Made by a program: the position numbers and the translations under genes. Below are positions 39,144 through 47,483 of a DNA stretch of 64,000 nt, piece by piece. The notes beneath the pieces are model-generated. The model saw only the letters and a program-made list of their open reading frames with translations, made no database searches and was not told where the DNA came from. Every line of letters begins with the position of its first letter. The stretch's first letter is position 1. The stretch is from the IMG/VR virus record IMGVR_UViG_3300031251_000001, positions 150,230 to 214,229 of that record; one strand, written 5' to 3'. Source of the DNA: a virus.

Positions 39144-39617
39144 TTACCACGGGCAAGCATCTAATCGCGTGGCGTTGTTTGAGTCGAGCAGCTCGGTTTC
39201 GAGGTCGTTGAGGTGCTCTAAGATGTAATACTGCTTGGGGTGTGTCTCGTCGTATTCGCCGCCTGGCTCAGGTTTGTGGATGACACGTGATCCACCGCCC
39301 GTCGTGTACATGAACACGGAGCACAAAACAGAGTCAACCTCCCCACGCCGGTTGTAGTTGTCCTTGCCAGCTGGTGCAACAACATACTGGCTCACCCGCG
39401 GCAGTCTTTTTAACTGTGACTGCAAGATGTCGCCATAGGGAGTGTGGAGGAGAAGATCAACGGGCTCAGGCAGCGGGACGACCACGGGCCGAGGCTTCGG
39501 GACCGGCTCCGGCTCCTCCACCTTGGGTTTCTTAGGCTTCTTGGGTTTAGGTGGAGGTCGCTTCACCTCCGGAAGGGGCAGCGGGCGGTACGTGATAGCC
39601 TTCTGCTGCGGGATCAT
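39144..39617 (-). CDS. Pro/Lys-rich protein (157 aa)
   Basis: Residues 13-50 are a Pro-Lys-rich stretch (RPPPKPKKPKKPKVEEPEPV) like a TonB-type linker or cell-wall-spanning segment, without signal peptide or membrane anchor visible. The remaining domain includes GDILQSQLKRLPRVSQYVVA and an acidic helical tail. Function unknown. Confidence 0.62.
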   Translation of the reverse strand: MIPQQKAITYRPLPLPEVKRPPPKPKKPKKPKVEEPEPVPKPRPVVVPLPEPVDLLLHTPYGDILQSQLKRLPRVSQYVVAPAGKDNYNRRGEVDSVLCSVFMYTTGGGSRVIHKPEPGGEYDETHPKQYYILEHLNDLETELLDSNNATRLDACPW

Positions 39618-39632
39618 CCGATCAGGCGGCCT

Positions 39633-39890
39633 TCAGTGCGGCGTCTGCGTCACCTTGGTGTGTACGATCTCAGCACCGCCGGCCTGCTTGAACTTCTGGG
39701 ACAGCAGGCGGAGGTACTTCACCAGGTCGAGCTCCTCCTCGTTGAGCCCCCTGATCTTGTTGGCTTGCCCGTACCGCATAGCGTCACGCGCTGAACGGTC
39801 TGACCTACCTGTCTCCATGACGTTGGCTTTACCATTCAGTGCGTCAGCGATCAGACGGCAACCCAGACTATTCAGCTTCGTGAGTGGCAT
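39633..39890 (-). CDS. Hypothetical helical protein (85 aa)
   Basis: Basic helical protein (LIADALNGKANVMETGRSDR, LDLVKYLRLLSQKFKQAGGA). Precedes the fused ATPase gene's 3' end by 17 nt. Not recognised. Confidence 0.6.
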   Translation of the reverse strand: MPLTKLNSLGCRLIADALNGKANVMETGRSDRSARDAMRYGQANKIRGLNEEELDLVKYLRLLSQKFKQAGGAEIVHTKVTQTPH

Positions 39891-39907
39891 GGTATCTCCT
39901 GTTGCTG

Positions 39908-41641
39908 TTATTCCTCGGGTTGATCAGCTGCGTCCCTCTTCTCCTTGAGGATCTTCACCATCGCCTCCAGCTGCGACAGTGTATCGGCGTCACGGTCGGC
40001 CGTCCGCAGCATGCGCTTAGTGAGAGCACGTTTAGCGTAAAGCACCGTCACCGGCAGACGAGCCATAGCCTGGCCCACCGCTGCTGGACCACGAGAACGG
40101 AAGATGTCGTGGAACTTCTCGTAGAACTCCATGCTGTGCACATGCGTCCCGGTGTCAGCGTTGTCGTGACAGTGCTCATGGGCCAGCAGATGGACCAGGC
40201 TGCTGACGCCATCGACGTCGAACTGGAGCCTTCTCAGGTAGTCCCGGCCGATAGCAATGTAGCTCTCGCCGTCCGTCCAGCCCTCGGCCACCGGGGAGCG
40301 ACCGATGCAGAGCTTACGTCGCTTCTCCCAGCTGTTGCGTTCGCGTTTGATGATCAACCAGTAGGCAACATGAGCCAGCTTGAGCCAGATCCCCTCCAGG
40401 GCGGTGAGGTTCTTCTCGGCGATCAAGTCATAGCTCTCGCTGATCGACTTGATCAGCGACTGGAGACTACAGATCTTGTAGCTGGAACCCAGGTTCATCC
40501 TGTACGATTCCTTCCCTGTCCTGATCTTCCACATGACATCAAGGAACTTACTCAACGACATGTTGAACTTGCGCAGGGTCTCCTCGGCCACCACGAACGC
40601 CAGCTTCTGCTGAAACAGCTTATCAGCCCTGCGGTCACCCAGCGGAGCACTGGTGAGGCGTTCTTTGTACTGGTAGGAACATTGAAAGAACTGCTTGATG
40701 GAATAGTGACGACCTGAGCAAGCGGTGATGATCTTGAGATCAACAGCACCCGCCGGCACCTCATCCTGAGCGATCAAGTCGATGAGGCGTTGGCGTTCGT
40801 CATCGTTCATCGACTCCCTCTTGAGGAGTTCCTTCTGGGCGATCTGGTCGACGAACGGTTTGATCTTCCGCCACACCTTGCAGGACGATTGGACGTCGTT
40901 CCTGGCGAAGTTCACCTCCAGCTGCTGACGGCTGACGATGACGCCGCCTACGCCGAAGTGAGAGCCGGCCATGTCCAGTGTGTGCACGCCCAGGTTGTAA
41001 AGAGCCAGGGTGCCGGCACCACGGGTCAGGCGGATGTAGGCCTCATCGGTGACGAAGTCCCACTTTTCTTTAGCGGGGTCGACGTTGATCTTGGTGCCGT
41101 TGTAGACAACAACACACTGGGCGTACTTGGCCCAGCTGCGGATCAACCGCTCAGTCTCGGCAAAGTCCGAGGGCTTCATCCGCTCGTAGAGCTTGATCTC
41201 GATGCGGCAGCCATCCTTCTCAGGCAGGCCACTCTTGAGGTCGTAGTCCAGACCATCGTCGGCGATGTTGACGTTCATCTCGAATGGGCCGGTACGCCAG
41301 CGGTTGCGACCATAGGAGAACATCTGCCCACGGCCCATGCGGAAGGTGCCGTAGATCTTCTTCTCTTTCTCGGTGTGGGGCTGACCGAAGGTCTCAAAGA
41401 AGTCCTCGATCTGCTTGCGTTCGGCGATGCCGATACCGTTGTCGTCGATGAGGACGCTCTCAGGGGTGACGGTGATGGAGCACTTGGTGGCTTTGGCGTC
41501 CACCGAGTTCATGACCCCTTCGAGCACGGCCTTGGCCAGAGTGCCGGCCTGCCGCTTGATAACGTCCAGGAGGAGCTTCGGGTGCATCCCGAAGCGACGG
41601 CGCTCGATGTTGTCGGTACGTGCGAGTGCGGAAACGGACAT
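39908..41641 (-). CDS. GHKL-type ATPase joined to an HExxH putative metalloprotease (577 aa)
   Basis: The N-terminal region has the Bergerat ATP-binding fold of GHKL proteins: N-box with E41 and N45 (EGVMNSVDA), G1 with D66-D67 (IDDNGIGI), and a glycine loop FRMGRGQMFSYG near 100-111. GHKL proteins include Hsp90, MutL, topoisomerase VI and MORC. Residues about 115-270 continue a beta-rich transducer-like region. The C-terminal part holds LLAHEHCHDNADTG, with HExxH at 488-492 and possible further His ligands (TGTHVHSMEF), a zincin pattern. The fusion would give an ATP-gated peptidase; whether it is active is untested. Strongly coding and intact. Confidence 0.8.
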   Translation of the reverse strand: MSVSALARTDNIERRRFGMHPKLLLDVIKRQAGTLAKAVLEGVMNSVDAKATKCSITVTPESVLIDDNGIGIAERKQIEDFFETFGQPHTEKEKKIYGTFRMGRGQMFSYGRNRWRTGPFEMNVNIADDGLDYDLKSGLPEKDGCRIEIKLYERMKPSDFAETERLIRSWAKYAQCVVVYNGTKINVDPAKEKWDFVTDEAYIRLTRGAGTLALYNLGVHTLDMAGSHFGVGGVIVSRQQLEVNFARNDVQSSCKVWRKIKPFVDQIAQKELLKRESMNDDERQRLIDLIAQDEVPAGAVDLKIITACSGRHYSIKQFFQCSYQYKERLTSAPLGDRRADKLFQQKLAFVVAEETLRKFNMSLSKFLDVMWKIRTGKESYRMNLGSSYKICSLQSLIKSISESYDLIAEKNLTALEGIWLKLAHVAYWLIIKRERNSWEKRRKLCIGRSPVAEGWTDGESYIAIGRDYLRRLQFDVDGVSSLVHLLAHEHCHDNADTGTHVHSMEFYEKFHDIFRSRGPAAVGQAMARLPVTVLYAKRALTKRMLRTADRDADTLSQLEAMVKILKEKRDAADQPEE

Positions 41642-41674
41642 GCGTTTGAATCCTTGTCTGGTTACCAGGGTGAG

Positions 41675-41992
41675 TTAGAAGGTGAGGTCGTTGAGGTGGC
41701 GGAGAGCGATCTTGGCCCAGGCGTCAGTCAACCTTTGCCGGTCAAGTTCCGAAACGTGCATGGTGTCGACATGAGGGCCATCCACCAAGTCTTGCACGAT
41801 GTCTCGCCCGATCTGCTGGGCTGCCAGCTGCAGGTCGGTGTTGATGACCGCTGCCACCTTAGCGGTGAGTGGGGTAGATTTGGGTGGATCGAGCTTCTGG
41901 ATGATGTTCTTGGACAATTGCTCAACGATAGAGGCATCATCGTGTTTGACCTCGACATCGTAATCCCTGACTTTGAATCTGACCGTGATCAT
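41675..41992 (-). CDS. Hypothetical protein (105 aa)
   Basis: Alpha/beta (MITVRFKVRDYDVEVKHDDA). Eight nucleotides from the upstream gene. Not recognised. Precedes the GHKL fusion gene, possibly as an accessory. Confidence 0.62.
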   Translation of the reverse strand: MITVRFKVRDYDVEVKHDDASIVEQLSKNIIQKLDPPKSTPLTAKVAAVINTDLQLAAQQIGRDIVQDLVDGPHVDTMHVSELDRQRLTDAWAKIALRHLNDLTF

Positions 41993-42000
41993 GGTGGCTC

Positions 42001-42627
42001 CTAGTGTTTCTTGTACCAGGCAAGTTGCTCACCGATGCCCAGGCCCTTCAGCGGGAAGATCATGGGGAGGTGAGTAACCAGCCGTTCGGTGTAGAGCTGT
42101 CCCGCGTGGGCATAGAACATGGTGTTACAGAACCGCAACTTAGATAGCTCCAGCTCCACGTTGACGGCCCACAGGCGGTTATACGAAGCGGTGAGCTTCT
42201 GGTCATAAGGTTCGATCACCTGATTCAGCTTCACCACCCCGTGCTTGGCTGACAGGATGACGTTACGACGATAGTGCCGCCTGCAGTAAGCCAGGGCCTT
42301 CTTGAACAAGTCGGACTGGTAGAGCTGGTCGGCTCGGGCAGGGTGATCGAGCTTCTCCCCGCAGCAGGCGATGAGGCCGATGCGGTGCTGGAAATGTGGG
42401 TGTTCCAGGTAGTAGGCAGCTTCCTGGGCCTGGCCTTCGTTCTGGAAGCCCAGGATGGCATGCTTCTCCTGACTGTCCCAGAGACGGTAGCAGGAGTAGG
42501 GCTGCTTCATGCGGCCGGCCCACTGGATGGCAAACCGGCCCTCATGGTCACGCCACACCCGCTCATCTTTGACGGTGGTGAGCTCCCACTGCTTGCGTGA
42601 GGGATCGGGCTGCGAGAGTGGGATCAT
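42001..42627 (-). CDS. DUF6884-like protein (208 aa)
   Basis: Middle segment IGLIACCGEKLDHPARADQL, then SDLFKKALAYCRRHYR and NVILSAKHGVV, resembles a protein family of unknown function related to YaaA/DUF6884 (from memory) found in phages and defence-linked loci. The Cys pair and Lys are conserved there. Function unknown. Coupled to the small gene upstream (ATGA). Confidence 0.7.
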   Translation of the reverse strand: MIPLSQPDPSRKQWELTTVKDERVWRDHEGRFAIQWAGRMKQPYSCYRLWDSQEKHAILGFQNEGQAQEAAYYLEHPHFQHRIGLIACCGEKLDHPARADQLYQSDLFKKALAYCRRHYRRNVILSAKHGVVKLNQVIEPYDQKLTASYNRLWAVNVELELSKLRFCNTMFYAHAGQLYTERLVTHLPMIFPLKGLGIGEQLAWYKKH

Positions 42628-42899
42628 GAAGCCACCCAGGGCATGTCCTGCAGATTGATGATCTCCAGCTCCCAGCCTCGCTCGCGTAAGCAGTCATACA
42701 CGTCACTGTCACTCCAGCCGTCGTCCTGCTTTTTGATCTTCCGGAGGGCGGTGTTGAAAGCGGTGGTGAAGTACATGTCGGGCCGGGGAGTAACCATGAT
42801 CAGGGTGTGTGAGTGATGACTGCGATCACCATCGTCATCGTGGCGGTAGAGCAGAATCTTCTTGGAGTCGATGAGTTTGCGTAGCTCGGCGGGTTTCAT
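42624..42899 (-). CDS. Hypothetical protein (91 aa)
   Basis: Basic, His/Asp-rich segment (RHDDDGDRSHHSHTLIMV). ATG at 42899 lies within the upstream gene (65-nt overlap). Not recognised. Confidence 0.58.
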   Translation of the reverse strand: MKPAELRKLIDSKKILLYRHDDDGDRSHHSHTLIMVTPRPDMYFTTAFNTALRKIKKQDDGWSDSDVYDCLRERGWELEIINLQDMPWVAS

Positions 42900-43227
42900 G
42901 TTTCTTAGTCCTTTGCTGATGGAGGAAGGTGACGGCCTCATGTTCGTGCTCGGCCAGCAGTTTGAGCCCACGGTAGATGTCTTTCCAGCCGAAGACCACC
43001 TTGCCGTTGGGACAGTGATAGAGGTGGCCACGGCCCGAGGCGAGCAGCAGGGCAGCGGTCAGGGCCTTCAGCTGCGTCTGGAAGCCCAGGCCGTTGGGAG
43101 CGATCACCATCGTTCCTTGAGGGTCGTTGAGGTAGTAGGGCCAGAGAGCGGTCGGGTGCATGCAATGCCTCACCCGCCACGTTCCGCCCTTACGGTCGGG
43201 GATCTGAATCTCGGCGGGGAAGGCCAC
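42835..43227 (-). CDS. Hypothetical protein (130 aa), GTG start
   Basis: Begins VAFPAEIQIPDRKGGTWRVR after GTG at 43227, with GAGGAG of the upstream gene's end as Shine-Dalgarno. HCMHPTALWPYYLNDP follows. The tail overlaps the next gene by 65 nt. Confidence 0.58.
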   Translation of the reverse strand: MAFPAEIQIPDRKGGTWRVRHCMHPTALWPYYLNDPQGTMVIAPNGLGFQTQLKALTAALLLASGRGHLYHCPNGKVVFGWKDIYRGLKLLAEHEHEAVTFLHQQRTKKHETRRATQTHRLQEDSALPPR

Positions 43228-43229
43228 GA

Positions 43230-43508
43230 CTACTCCTCTTGTTCGGCTTCGTAGTGCATGACACCACGCTGCAGAATCTTCTTGAAGTCCATGCCCTCCC
43301 GATCGCACAGGTGCATCAGGTAACTGAGCAGATCACCGACCACGGTTTCTTTGTCGTGTTCCAGGTCGCCGCTGGTGTCCTGGTGTGTAAGGTGAGCGAG
43401 TGCGATCAACGCTTCATTGGCGTAGTCAGCCCGCAAATCGTTGTCCATCTCGACCGTGAGCAGCGGCAGGCGCTTGGGGCGAGGTCTCTTCTTGGCTTTA
43501 ACGGGCAT
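43230..43508 (-). CDS. Small MazG-related-type protein (92 aa)
   Basis: DKETVVGDLLSYLMHLCDRE with a helical build recalls the MazG-like or dUTPase-like all-alpha family in phages, in which Glu/Asp side chains bind a metal. Only one helix pair is visible, so the assignment is tentative. N-terminus is very basic (KAKKRPRPKRLP). It ends EAEQEE, whose GAGGAG is the ribosome-binding site of the next gene. Confidence 0.5.
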   Translation of the reverse strand: MPVKAKKRPRPKRLPLLTVEMDNDLRADYANEALIALAHLTHQDTSGDLEHDKETVVGDLLSYLMHLCDREGMDFKKILQRGVMHYEAEQEE

Positions 43509-43516
43509 AGACTCTC

Positions 43517-43714
43517 CTAGGCGCTAGTGACTTTAAGAACGACGTCAGGCCGGACATTATCAGCCGGTACGTTCCAGATAACGCGATAAACCGACCACCG
43601 CGCATCAGCGACGAGGATGATGTCACCCTCGCGAGGTACTTGGGGCCACTCCGCATTACACAGTAGGCACTCCTGCTCACCGCCGACGATGAAGATGGAG
43701 ACACGGATGGGCAT
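43517..43714 (-). CDS. Small hypothetical protein (65 aa)
   Basis: Beta-rich (MPIRVSIFIVGGEQECLLCN) with a CLLC pair. Not recognised. Confidence 0.55.
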   Translation of the reverse strand: MPIRVSIFIVGGEQECLLCNAEWPQVPREGDIILVADARWSVYRVIWNVPADNVRPDVVLKVTSA

Positions 43715-43716
43715 GG

Positions 43717-44106
43717 TTACCTCGATTGTTTGATGGCGACAATGGTAGCGAACAGCTCAGCGAAGGCGTCGAACCACACCTGCTCTTCAGCATGAGCAGT
43801 GGGTTGTTTGTGGTAGGTGCGACGTCGTCGCCTACTCTCGTATTCCTTCCACTCTTTCTTGCCGACCAGACGCAAGGCAACACGACGCAACAGGTCCTCG
43901 CGCACCATCCTGGACTCCCTGATCTCATAGAAGACCGGATCCAGGATGGTGCGACTGAAACCACGAACAGGACGACCAGTGAACTTGTAGGTGCCATAGT
44001 CACCCCTGATCTGTGCTCGTGTCCAAGCCGTGATCCCGTCCCTGGCCGTTTTGGTAAGTGGGTCTGAGATAGGTTTTAACAGCTTGTCGAGAAAGTCCTG
44101 GGTCAT
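43717..44106 (-). CDS. Basic hypothetical protein (129 aa)
   Basis: A basic helical protein (KEWKEYESRRRRRTYHKQPT). ATG at 44106 is chosen; the frame upstream is a shadow. The Arg run may bind nucleic acid. Confidence 0.58.
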   Translation of the reverse strand: MTQDFLDKLLKPISDPLTKTARDGITAWTRAQIRGDYGTYKFTGRPVRGFSRTILDPVFYEIRESRMVREDLLRRVALRLVGKKEWKEYESRRRRRTYHKQPTAHAEEQVWFDAFAELFATIVAIKQSR

Positions 44107-44108
44107 GA

Positions 44109-44585
44109 TTACTCCGGGGAATAGCCGATCAGCTCGGCCAGGGACATTTGCTCTATGCCTTTTTGTTGGCAGTCGTTGCAGATGATGTAGCCCTTCATCC
44201 GTGGCTTGCCGCACTCCGGCATAACACACTTGATTGGATTGATGCTGTCGAGCAGAGCGGTGAACTCGGTGGACAAGGTGCCATCATCATTGAATACGCT
44301 CCCCACGTCATCGAACAGCAGCGGGTAGGGTTCCTTGCTGTTGTAGGCCGAGGAGAGCTTGATCACCCTCCCATGCAGCGAGCAGCGCAGGTTGCGAACG
44401 AAGAGGCAGCCATCACCCTTGTCCTGGTCGACGCGGAAGCCGGCCGAGACAGCACTGGTGAGTTGCAGCTTGAGCGGCCACTTCATGCCGGGACCGCTGT
44501 GGATGAGGAGTGCTAGTTGGCCTAAGCATTTGAGCAGCTTGGCCTCGTTGAACAAGTCGCGAGGCAGGACGCGGTCGTAGGGCAT
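44109..44585 (-). CDS. Zinc-binding hypothetical protein (158 aa)
   Basis: CVMPECGKPRMKGYIICNDC near 125-146 is a four-Cys cluster. The N-terminal part is helical. Overlaps the upstream gene by one nucleotide; ATG at 44585. Confidence 0.65.
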   Translation of the reverse strand: MPYDRVLPRDLFNEAKLLKCLGQLALLIHSGPGMKWPLKLQLTSAVSAGFRVDQDKGDGCLFVRNLRCSLHGRVIKLSSAYNSKEPYPLLFDDVGSVFNDDGTLSTEFTALLDSINPIKCVMPECGKPRMKGYIICNDCQQKGIEQMSLAELIGYSPE

Positions 44586-44911
44586 CAATTTCGCTCCCAG
44601 TAAAGCACACCTGATTGACGGAGATCTTCGTAATCGGCGTCAGACAGTTCGTCATTTCTAGCTTCTCGCAGTGCTTCACGTCTGGCGTTTGCGATGGCAG
44701 CCGCCAATCCGGTTTTAAGTTGATAGGTTCTCTTGCTAGCACCGCAGATGATGATTGGGTTCGCGGCAGTCTTCCTATCGGTGTCGCAGGATGCGACAGC
44801 TAGACGTGTGTTACCAATGACGGCGGAGAAATAGGTCTTGCCTCCTCGATTCTGTCTCTGAAAATCCACGCCATGTTTCTTGAGCAGGGTAATAGCGTTA
44901 CTCAGTTTCAT
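44585..44911 (-). CDS. Hypothetical protein (108 aa)
   Basis: Helical C-terminal half with an Arg/Glu-rich stretch (LAAAIANARREALREARND) and an N-terminal MKLSNAITLLKKHGVDFQRQ. Not recognised. Confidence 0.6.
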   Translation of the reverse strand: MKLSNAITLLKKHGVDFQRQNRGGKTYFSAVIGNTRLAVASCDTDRKTAANPIIICGASKRTYQLKTGLAAAIANARREALREARNDELSDADYEDLRQSGVLYWERN

Positions 44912-45273
44912 GGTGCTTTCACAGTGACGACAACGGGATTGTTGCGATAGTGATTGGTCCGCACGGCCCGCGGTCCCTCATTGCCGCGTGGGCCGATCTC
45001 CAGGGAGAACAGCTCCTTGAAGCGATCGAGGATCGCCTTCTTCAGTTCTGGCTGTTCCTTATCAAAGATCTCCTGGCAACTGGAGGCTGGTCGAGAGTCG
45101 GAGCGAACGATCACTTCGACCCTGTCGCCGTCGTTGTAGAAGAAATCGATTGTCTCGCGGTTGTAACTACCCGTTGGTGGGTAGAGTGGTTCACCTTCTC
45201 GGGCCAGGGTGATCAAGGCTGGTAGTCCTTGATGAAGAATGTAATTACCAGGTGGAAGTGGTAGCGTGAGCAT
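44908..45273 (-). CDS. Hypothetical protein (121 aa)
   Basis: Begins MLTLPLPPGNYILHQGLPAL; alpha/beta. ATG at 45273, ATGA overlap downstream. Not recognised. Confidence 0.6.
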   Translation of the reverse strand: MLTLPLPPGNYILHQGLPALITLAREGEPLYPPTGSYNRETIDFFYNDGDRVEVIVRSDSRPASSCQEIFDKEQPELKKAILDRFKELFSLEIGPRGNEGPRAVRTNHYRNNPVVVTVKAP

Positions 45274-45275
45274 GG

Positions 45276-45614
45276 TCACTCCTTTGGGGTGAGCTCTTTG
45301 AGTTGATCAGCAGCGTAGGTCTGCAACCGCAGCCGTTCTTGTAAGTAGAGCCTGGCCTTGTGCAGTTGCTCCTCAGCGAGGGTGATATGCCTCTCTGCCT
45401 CTTTGACGGCTGCATCTGCGGTCGATTGATACCGCTGCCAGGCTTCTAGCGGAGTAAATGAGTGCATGCCGGCCAGATAGGGTCTGGATTGCATGAACCC
45501 TCCCAGAGTGGCTTCCCAGTAGGTGGTACCGTTCTCCACTCTGACGCGCTGAAAGGTGTAGGCCTTGAGCTTGTCGTCGACCACCATGTACAGTTTGTCG
45601 CCTTTGTTAGGCAT
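45276..45614 (-). CDS. Hypothetical protein (112 aa), ends KE-stop
   Basis: A beta start (MPNKGDKLYMVVDDKLKAYT) followed by a helical coil (EERHITLAEEQLHK region). The last codons read LTPKE-stop, and AAGGAG there serves as Shine-Dalgarno for the next gene. Confidence 0.6.
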   Translation of the reverse strand: MPNKGDKLYMVVDDKLKAYTFQRVRVENGTTYWEATLGGFMQSRPYLAGMHSFTPLEAWQRYQSTADAAVKEAERHITLAEEQLHKARLYLQERLRLQTYAADQLKELTPKE

Positions 45615-45616
45615 GG

Positions 45617-45859
45617 TCATCCTTTCGGGAGTATGGTGATGGGCTGCGTGCCGACGTTTTCCCTGGCACGGGACCGCTCGATGACCTTGGTTAACTCATC
45701 AAGAGTGTCGTCACCGATGAGGATGTCCTTCTCGGTGCTGTGTTCATGACGAACGATGATGGTCACCCTGGTGTTGGATTGATCTTTGAAGCAGGGCAGG
45801 ATGCGTCTCACGATGATGGAGGCGAGTTCGACTCGCAGAGCCTGAAGGACAGGGTCCAT
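45617..45859 (-). CDS. Hypothetical protein (80 aa)
   Basis: MDPVLQALRVELASIIVRRI, alpha/beta, one Cys. Three nucleotides before the next gene. Not recognised. Confidence 0.58.
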   Translation of the reverse strand: MDPVLQALRVELASIIVRRILPCFKDQSNTRVTIIVRHEHSTEKDILIGDDTLDELTKVIERSRARENVGTQPITILPKG

Positions 45860-45861
45860 GG

Positions 45862-46245
45862 TTACCTCTTCTTGTTACCACTGAGGATGAGTTCAGCTTC
45901 CAGTCGACGTGAGTTGGCATAGACCTGCTCACGGTTCTCCGGATTGAGCTTCCACATGCCGTGGAGAACTTGATTGAAAGGGCCATCTTTGTACTTCAGT
46001 TCGTCGCAGACAACGAACAGGATGGCCTCGTCGATGATGTGTTCCAGGCGTGAGGTACTGCCATACTCCAAGGGAGTGTCTGTCCTGACCATGATGACGT
46101 AGTCACCAACGCCGCGTTCGCTCTCGCTCTTGGAAACCGGTCGGCGATCGATCTTAAAGTCGGCAGCTGAGAGCTTAGTAGCGATGTTGACAACGTCGCG
46201 GGCCATGATGGGGCTGTTGAATCGATACAGTTCACGCTCGTGCAT
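45862..46245 (-). CDS. Hypothetical protein (127 aa)
   Basis: Begins MHERELYRFNSPIMARDVVN; alpha/beta. ATG at 46245 chosen over a frame open upstream. Ends in SGNKKR. Not recognised. Confidence 0.58.
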   Translation of the reverse strand: MHERELYRFNSPIMARDVVNIATKLSAADFKIDRRPVSKSESERGVGDYVIMVRTDTPLEYGSTSRLEHIIDEAILFVVCDELKYKDGPFNQVLHGMWKLNPENREQVYANSRRLEAELILSGNKKR

Positions 46246-46247
46246 AG

Positions 46248-46448
46248 TTATCTTCCTTGTCGCCAACGCCGCCGGCACTCCATCTCGAAAGCCCAGGAGA
46301 GCTCAAAAGGAATAGGCGGGCCGTTGGCGTATCTTGGATTGTTTGACTTGCAGAGCTTGGCATACCTTGCACGTGCAGGCACCCGCAACCGTTCCAGCTC
46401 TGCTTCTTCGGCCGCGGTGAGACGGTAGCTGTCGGGCATAATGGCCAT
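46248..46448 (-). CDS. Small basic protein (66 aa)
   Basis: MAIMPDSYRLTAAEEAELER then CKSNNPRYANG; Arg-rich end. Overlapped for 146 nt by the tail of the ADP-ribosyltransferase-like gene. Not recognised. Confidence 0.5.
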   Translation of the reverse strand: MAIMPDSYRLTAAEEAELERLRVPARARYAKLCKSNNPRYANGPPIPFELSWAFEMECRRRWRQGR

Positions 46449-46791
46449 GCTGAATAAGCTCCTTATCAAGGACACAGTACACGGTGGAGACCCGGTCACC
46501 ATCCTGGTAGTCAGGGATCACGCAGCAATCGTGCTCGTTGATGAAGGCGTCGACGGCCAGGCGGCAAGTGCCGTGCGGGTAGTTAGCGACGATCTCGTCC
46601 CAGGTGTAGACCTTGGGTTCGCTGACGATAAGGGTGAACGGGCGGACATGCTCACCGAAGTAAGCTGCAGCATCAGCACAGTTGCTAAACCAAAACCCGA
46701 TGCCGCGTCCGCCCGTTAACCCTGTTCCGATCTTCCTGTCGTCGAAGTGCTCGAAGAGCGTGTCATCCCCACGATAGACGTGGTAGGTCAT
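46303..46791 (-). CDS. Small ADP-ribosyltransferase-like protein (162 aa)
   Basis: Residues 4-7 HVYRG, 30-47 (GIGFWFSNCADAAAYFGEHV) and 61-67 (VYTWDEI) resemble the order R/H, then a G-F/W-F-S/T strand with AAxYxG, seen in ADP-ribosyltransferases, including short ones in polyvalent phage proteins. No second domain. The C-terminus after about residue 115 becomes Arg/Cys-rich and overlaps the next gene by 146 nt, so it may be shorter in reality. Activity would be NAD-dependent modification of a host target; not proven. Confidence 0.5.
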   Translation of the reverse strand: MTYHVYRGDDTLFEHFDDRKIGTGLTGGRGIGFWFSNCADAAAYFGEHVRPFTLIVSEPKVYTWDEIVANYPHGTCRLAVDAFINEHDCCVIPDYQDGDRVSTVYCVLDKELIQHGHYARQLPSHRGRRSRAGTVAGACTCKVCQALQVKQSKIRQRPAYSF

Positions 46792-47027
46792 GCCTGCTCC
46801 TTGACTTCGACGTATTCATTACCATGGATAGGTGTCCAGTCGACCATGACCATCGGTTCGCCGACGAGTTGAAAGCCCTGGCCGGCTACATACCGCCTCA
46901 GCTTCACCACGATGGGAACGATGATGTTGTCATGCCCGCTCTCGTCCAGCCCCGGAGTGACAACATCCAGATCACCGTGCTTAGCCATGATCTTAGTCAG
47001 CTCGGTGATGGTTTCAGAGATCTTCAT
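46788..47027 (-). CDS. Hypothetical protein (79 aa)
   Basis: MKISETITELTKIMAKHGDL; alpha/beta with acidic end. ATG at 47027, ATGA overlap downstream. Not recognised. Confidence 0.6.
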   Translation of the reverse strand: MKISETITELTKIMAKHGDLDVVTPGLDESGHDNIIVPIVVKLRRYVAGQGFQLVGEPMVMVDWTPIHGNEYVEVKEQA

Positions 47028-47028
47028 G

Positions 47029-47481
47029 TTACTCCTTGGGTGCGATCTGCCATGTAACGCTGACGACACACTCCTCGGGCTTGAAGCCAAAGGTCACCTT
47101 GAAATCACCGTTACGCTTGTTAGCGACGATCTCTTCGCGGATGATATCGACAGCCTCTTTGTGGAACTTAGCCATGTACTCTTTGTGCCGAACGGCCAGG
47201 TTCAAGTCGGAGGCGAAGCGGATGTCGTGGGCGCAGATGGTGTGAATCCATGTCGTCAGGACGGGCGACTCCACCATGGTCAAGCGGCCCTCGACATCAG
47301 TCCGCATCACCTGCAGCCGCATCTTCGGGTTTTGGTGGTTGAACATCAGCTCACGACCGGCACTGAAGACGTCTTCCCGGCTGGGGAAGGGTGGTGGGTT
47401 GAGACAGGCACTGCCGTCCTCACCCATCAAGTAAACCCTGCTGGGCTCGATGACCAGCAGGTAGTAGCGATCCTGTGCCAT
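47029..47481 (-). CDS. Hypothetical protein (150 aa), ends KE-stop
   Basis: Alpha/beta (MAQDRYYLLVIEPSRVYLMG). It ends APKE-stop, and its GAGTAA is the ribosome-binding element of the next gene. Not recognised. Confidence 0.62.
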   Translation of the reverse strand: MAQDRYYLLVIEPSRVYLMGEDGSACLNPPPFPSREDVFSAGRELMFNHQNPKMRLQVMRTDVEGRLTMVESPVLTTWIHTICAHDIRFASDLNLAVRHKEYMAKFHKEAVDIIREEIVANKRNGDFKVTFGFKPEECVVSVTWQIAPKE

Positions 47482-47483
47482 GG

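Noticed and set aside
40790-42004. Plus-strand open frame of 404 codons opposite the GHKL fusion gene
   Set aside because: Antisense of a gene with clear ATPase motifs; no ribosome-binding site or domain.
43230-43508. Confident MazG annotation
   Set aside because: Only a partial helical pattern is present; kept as tentative.
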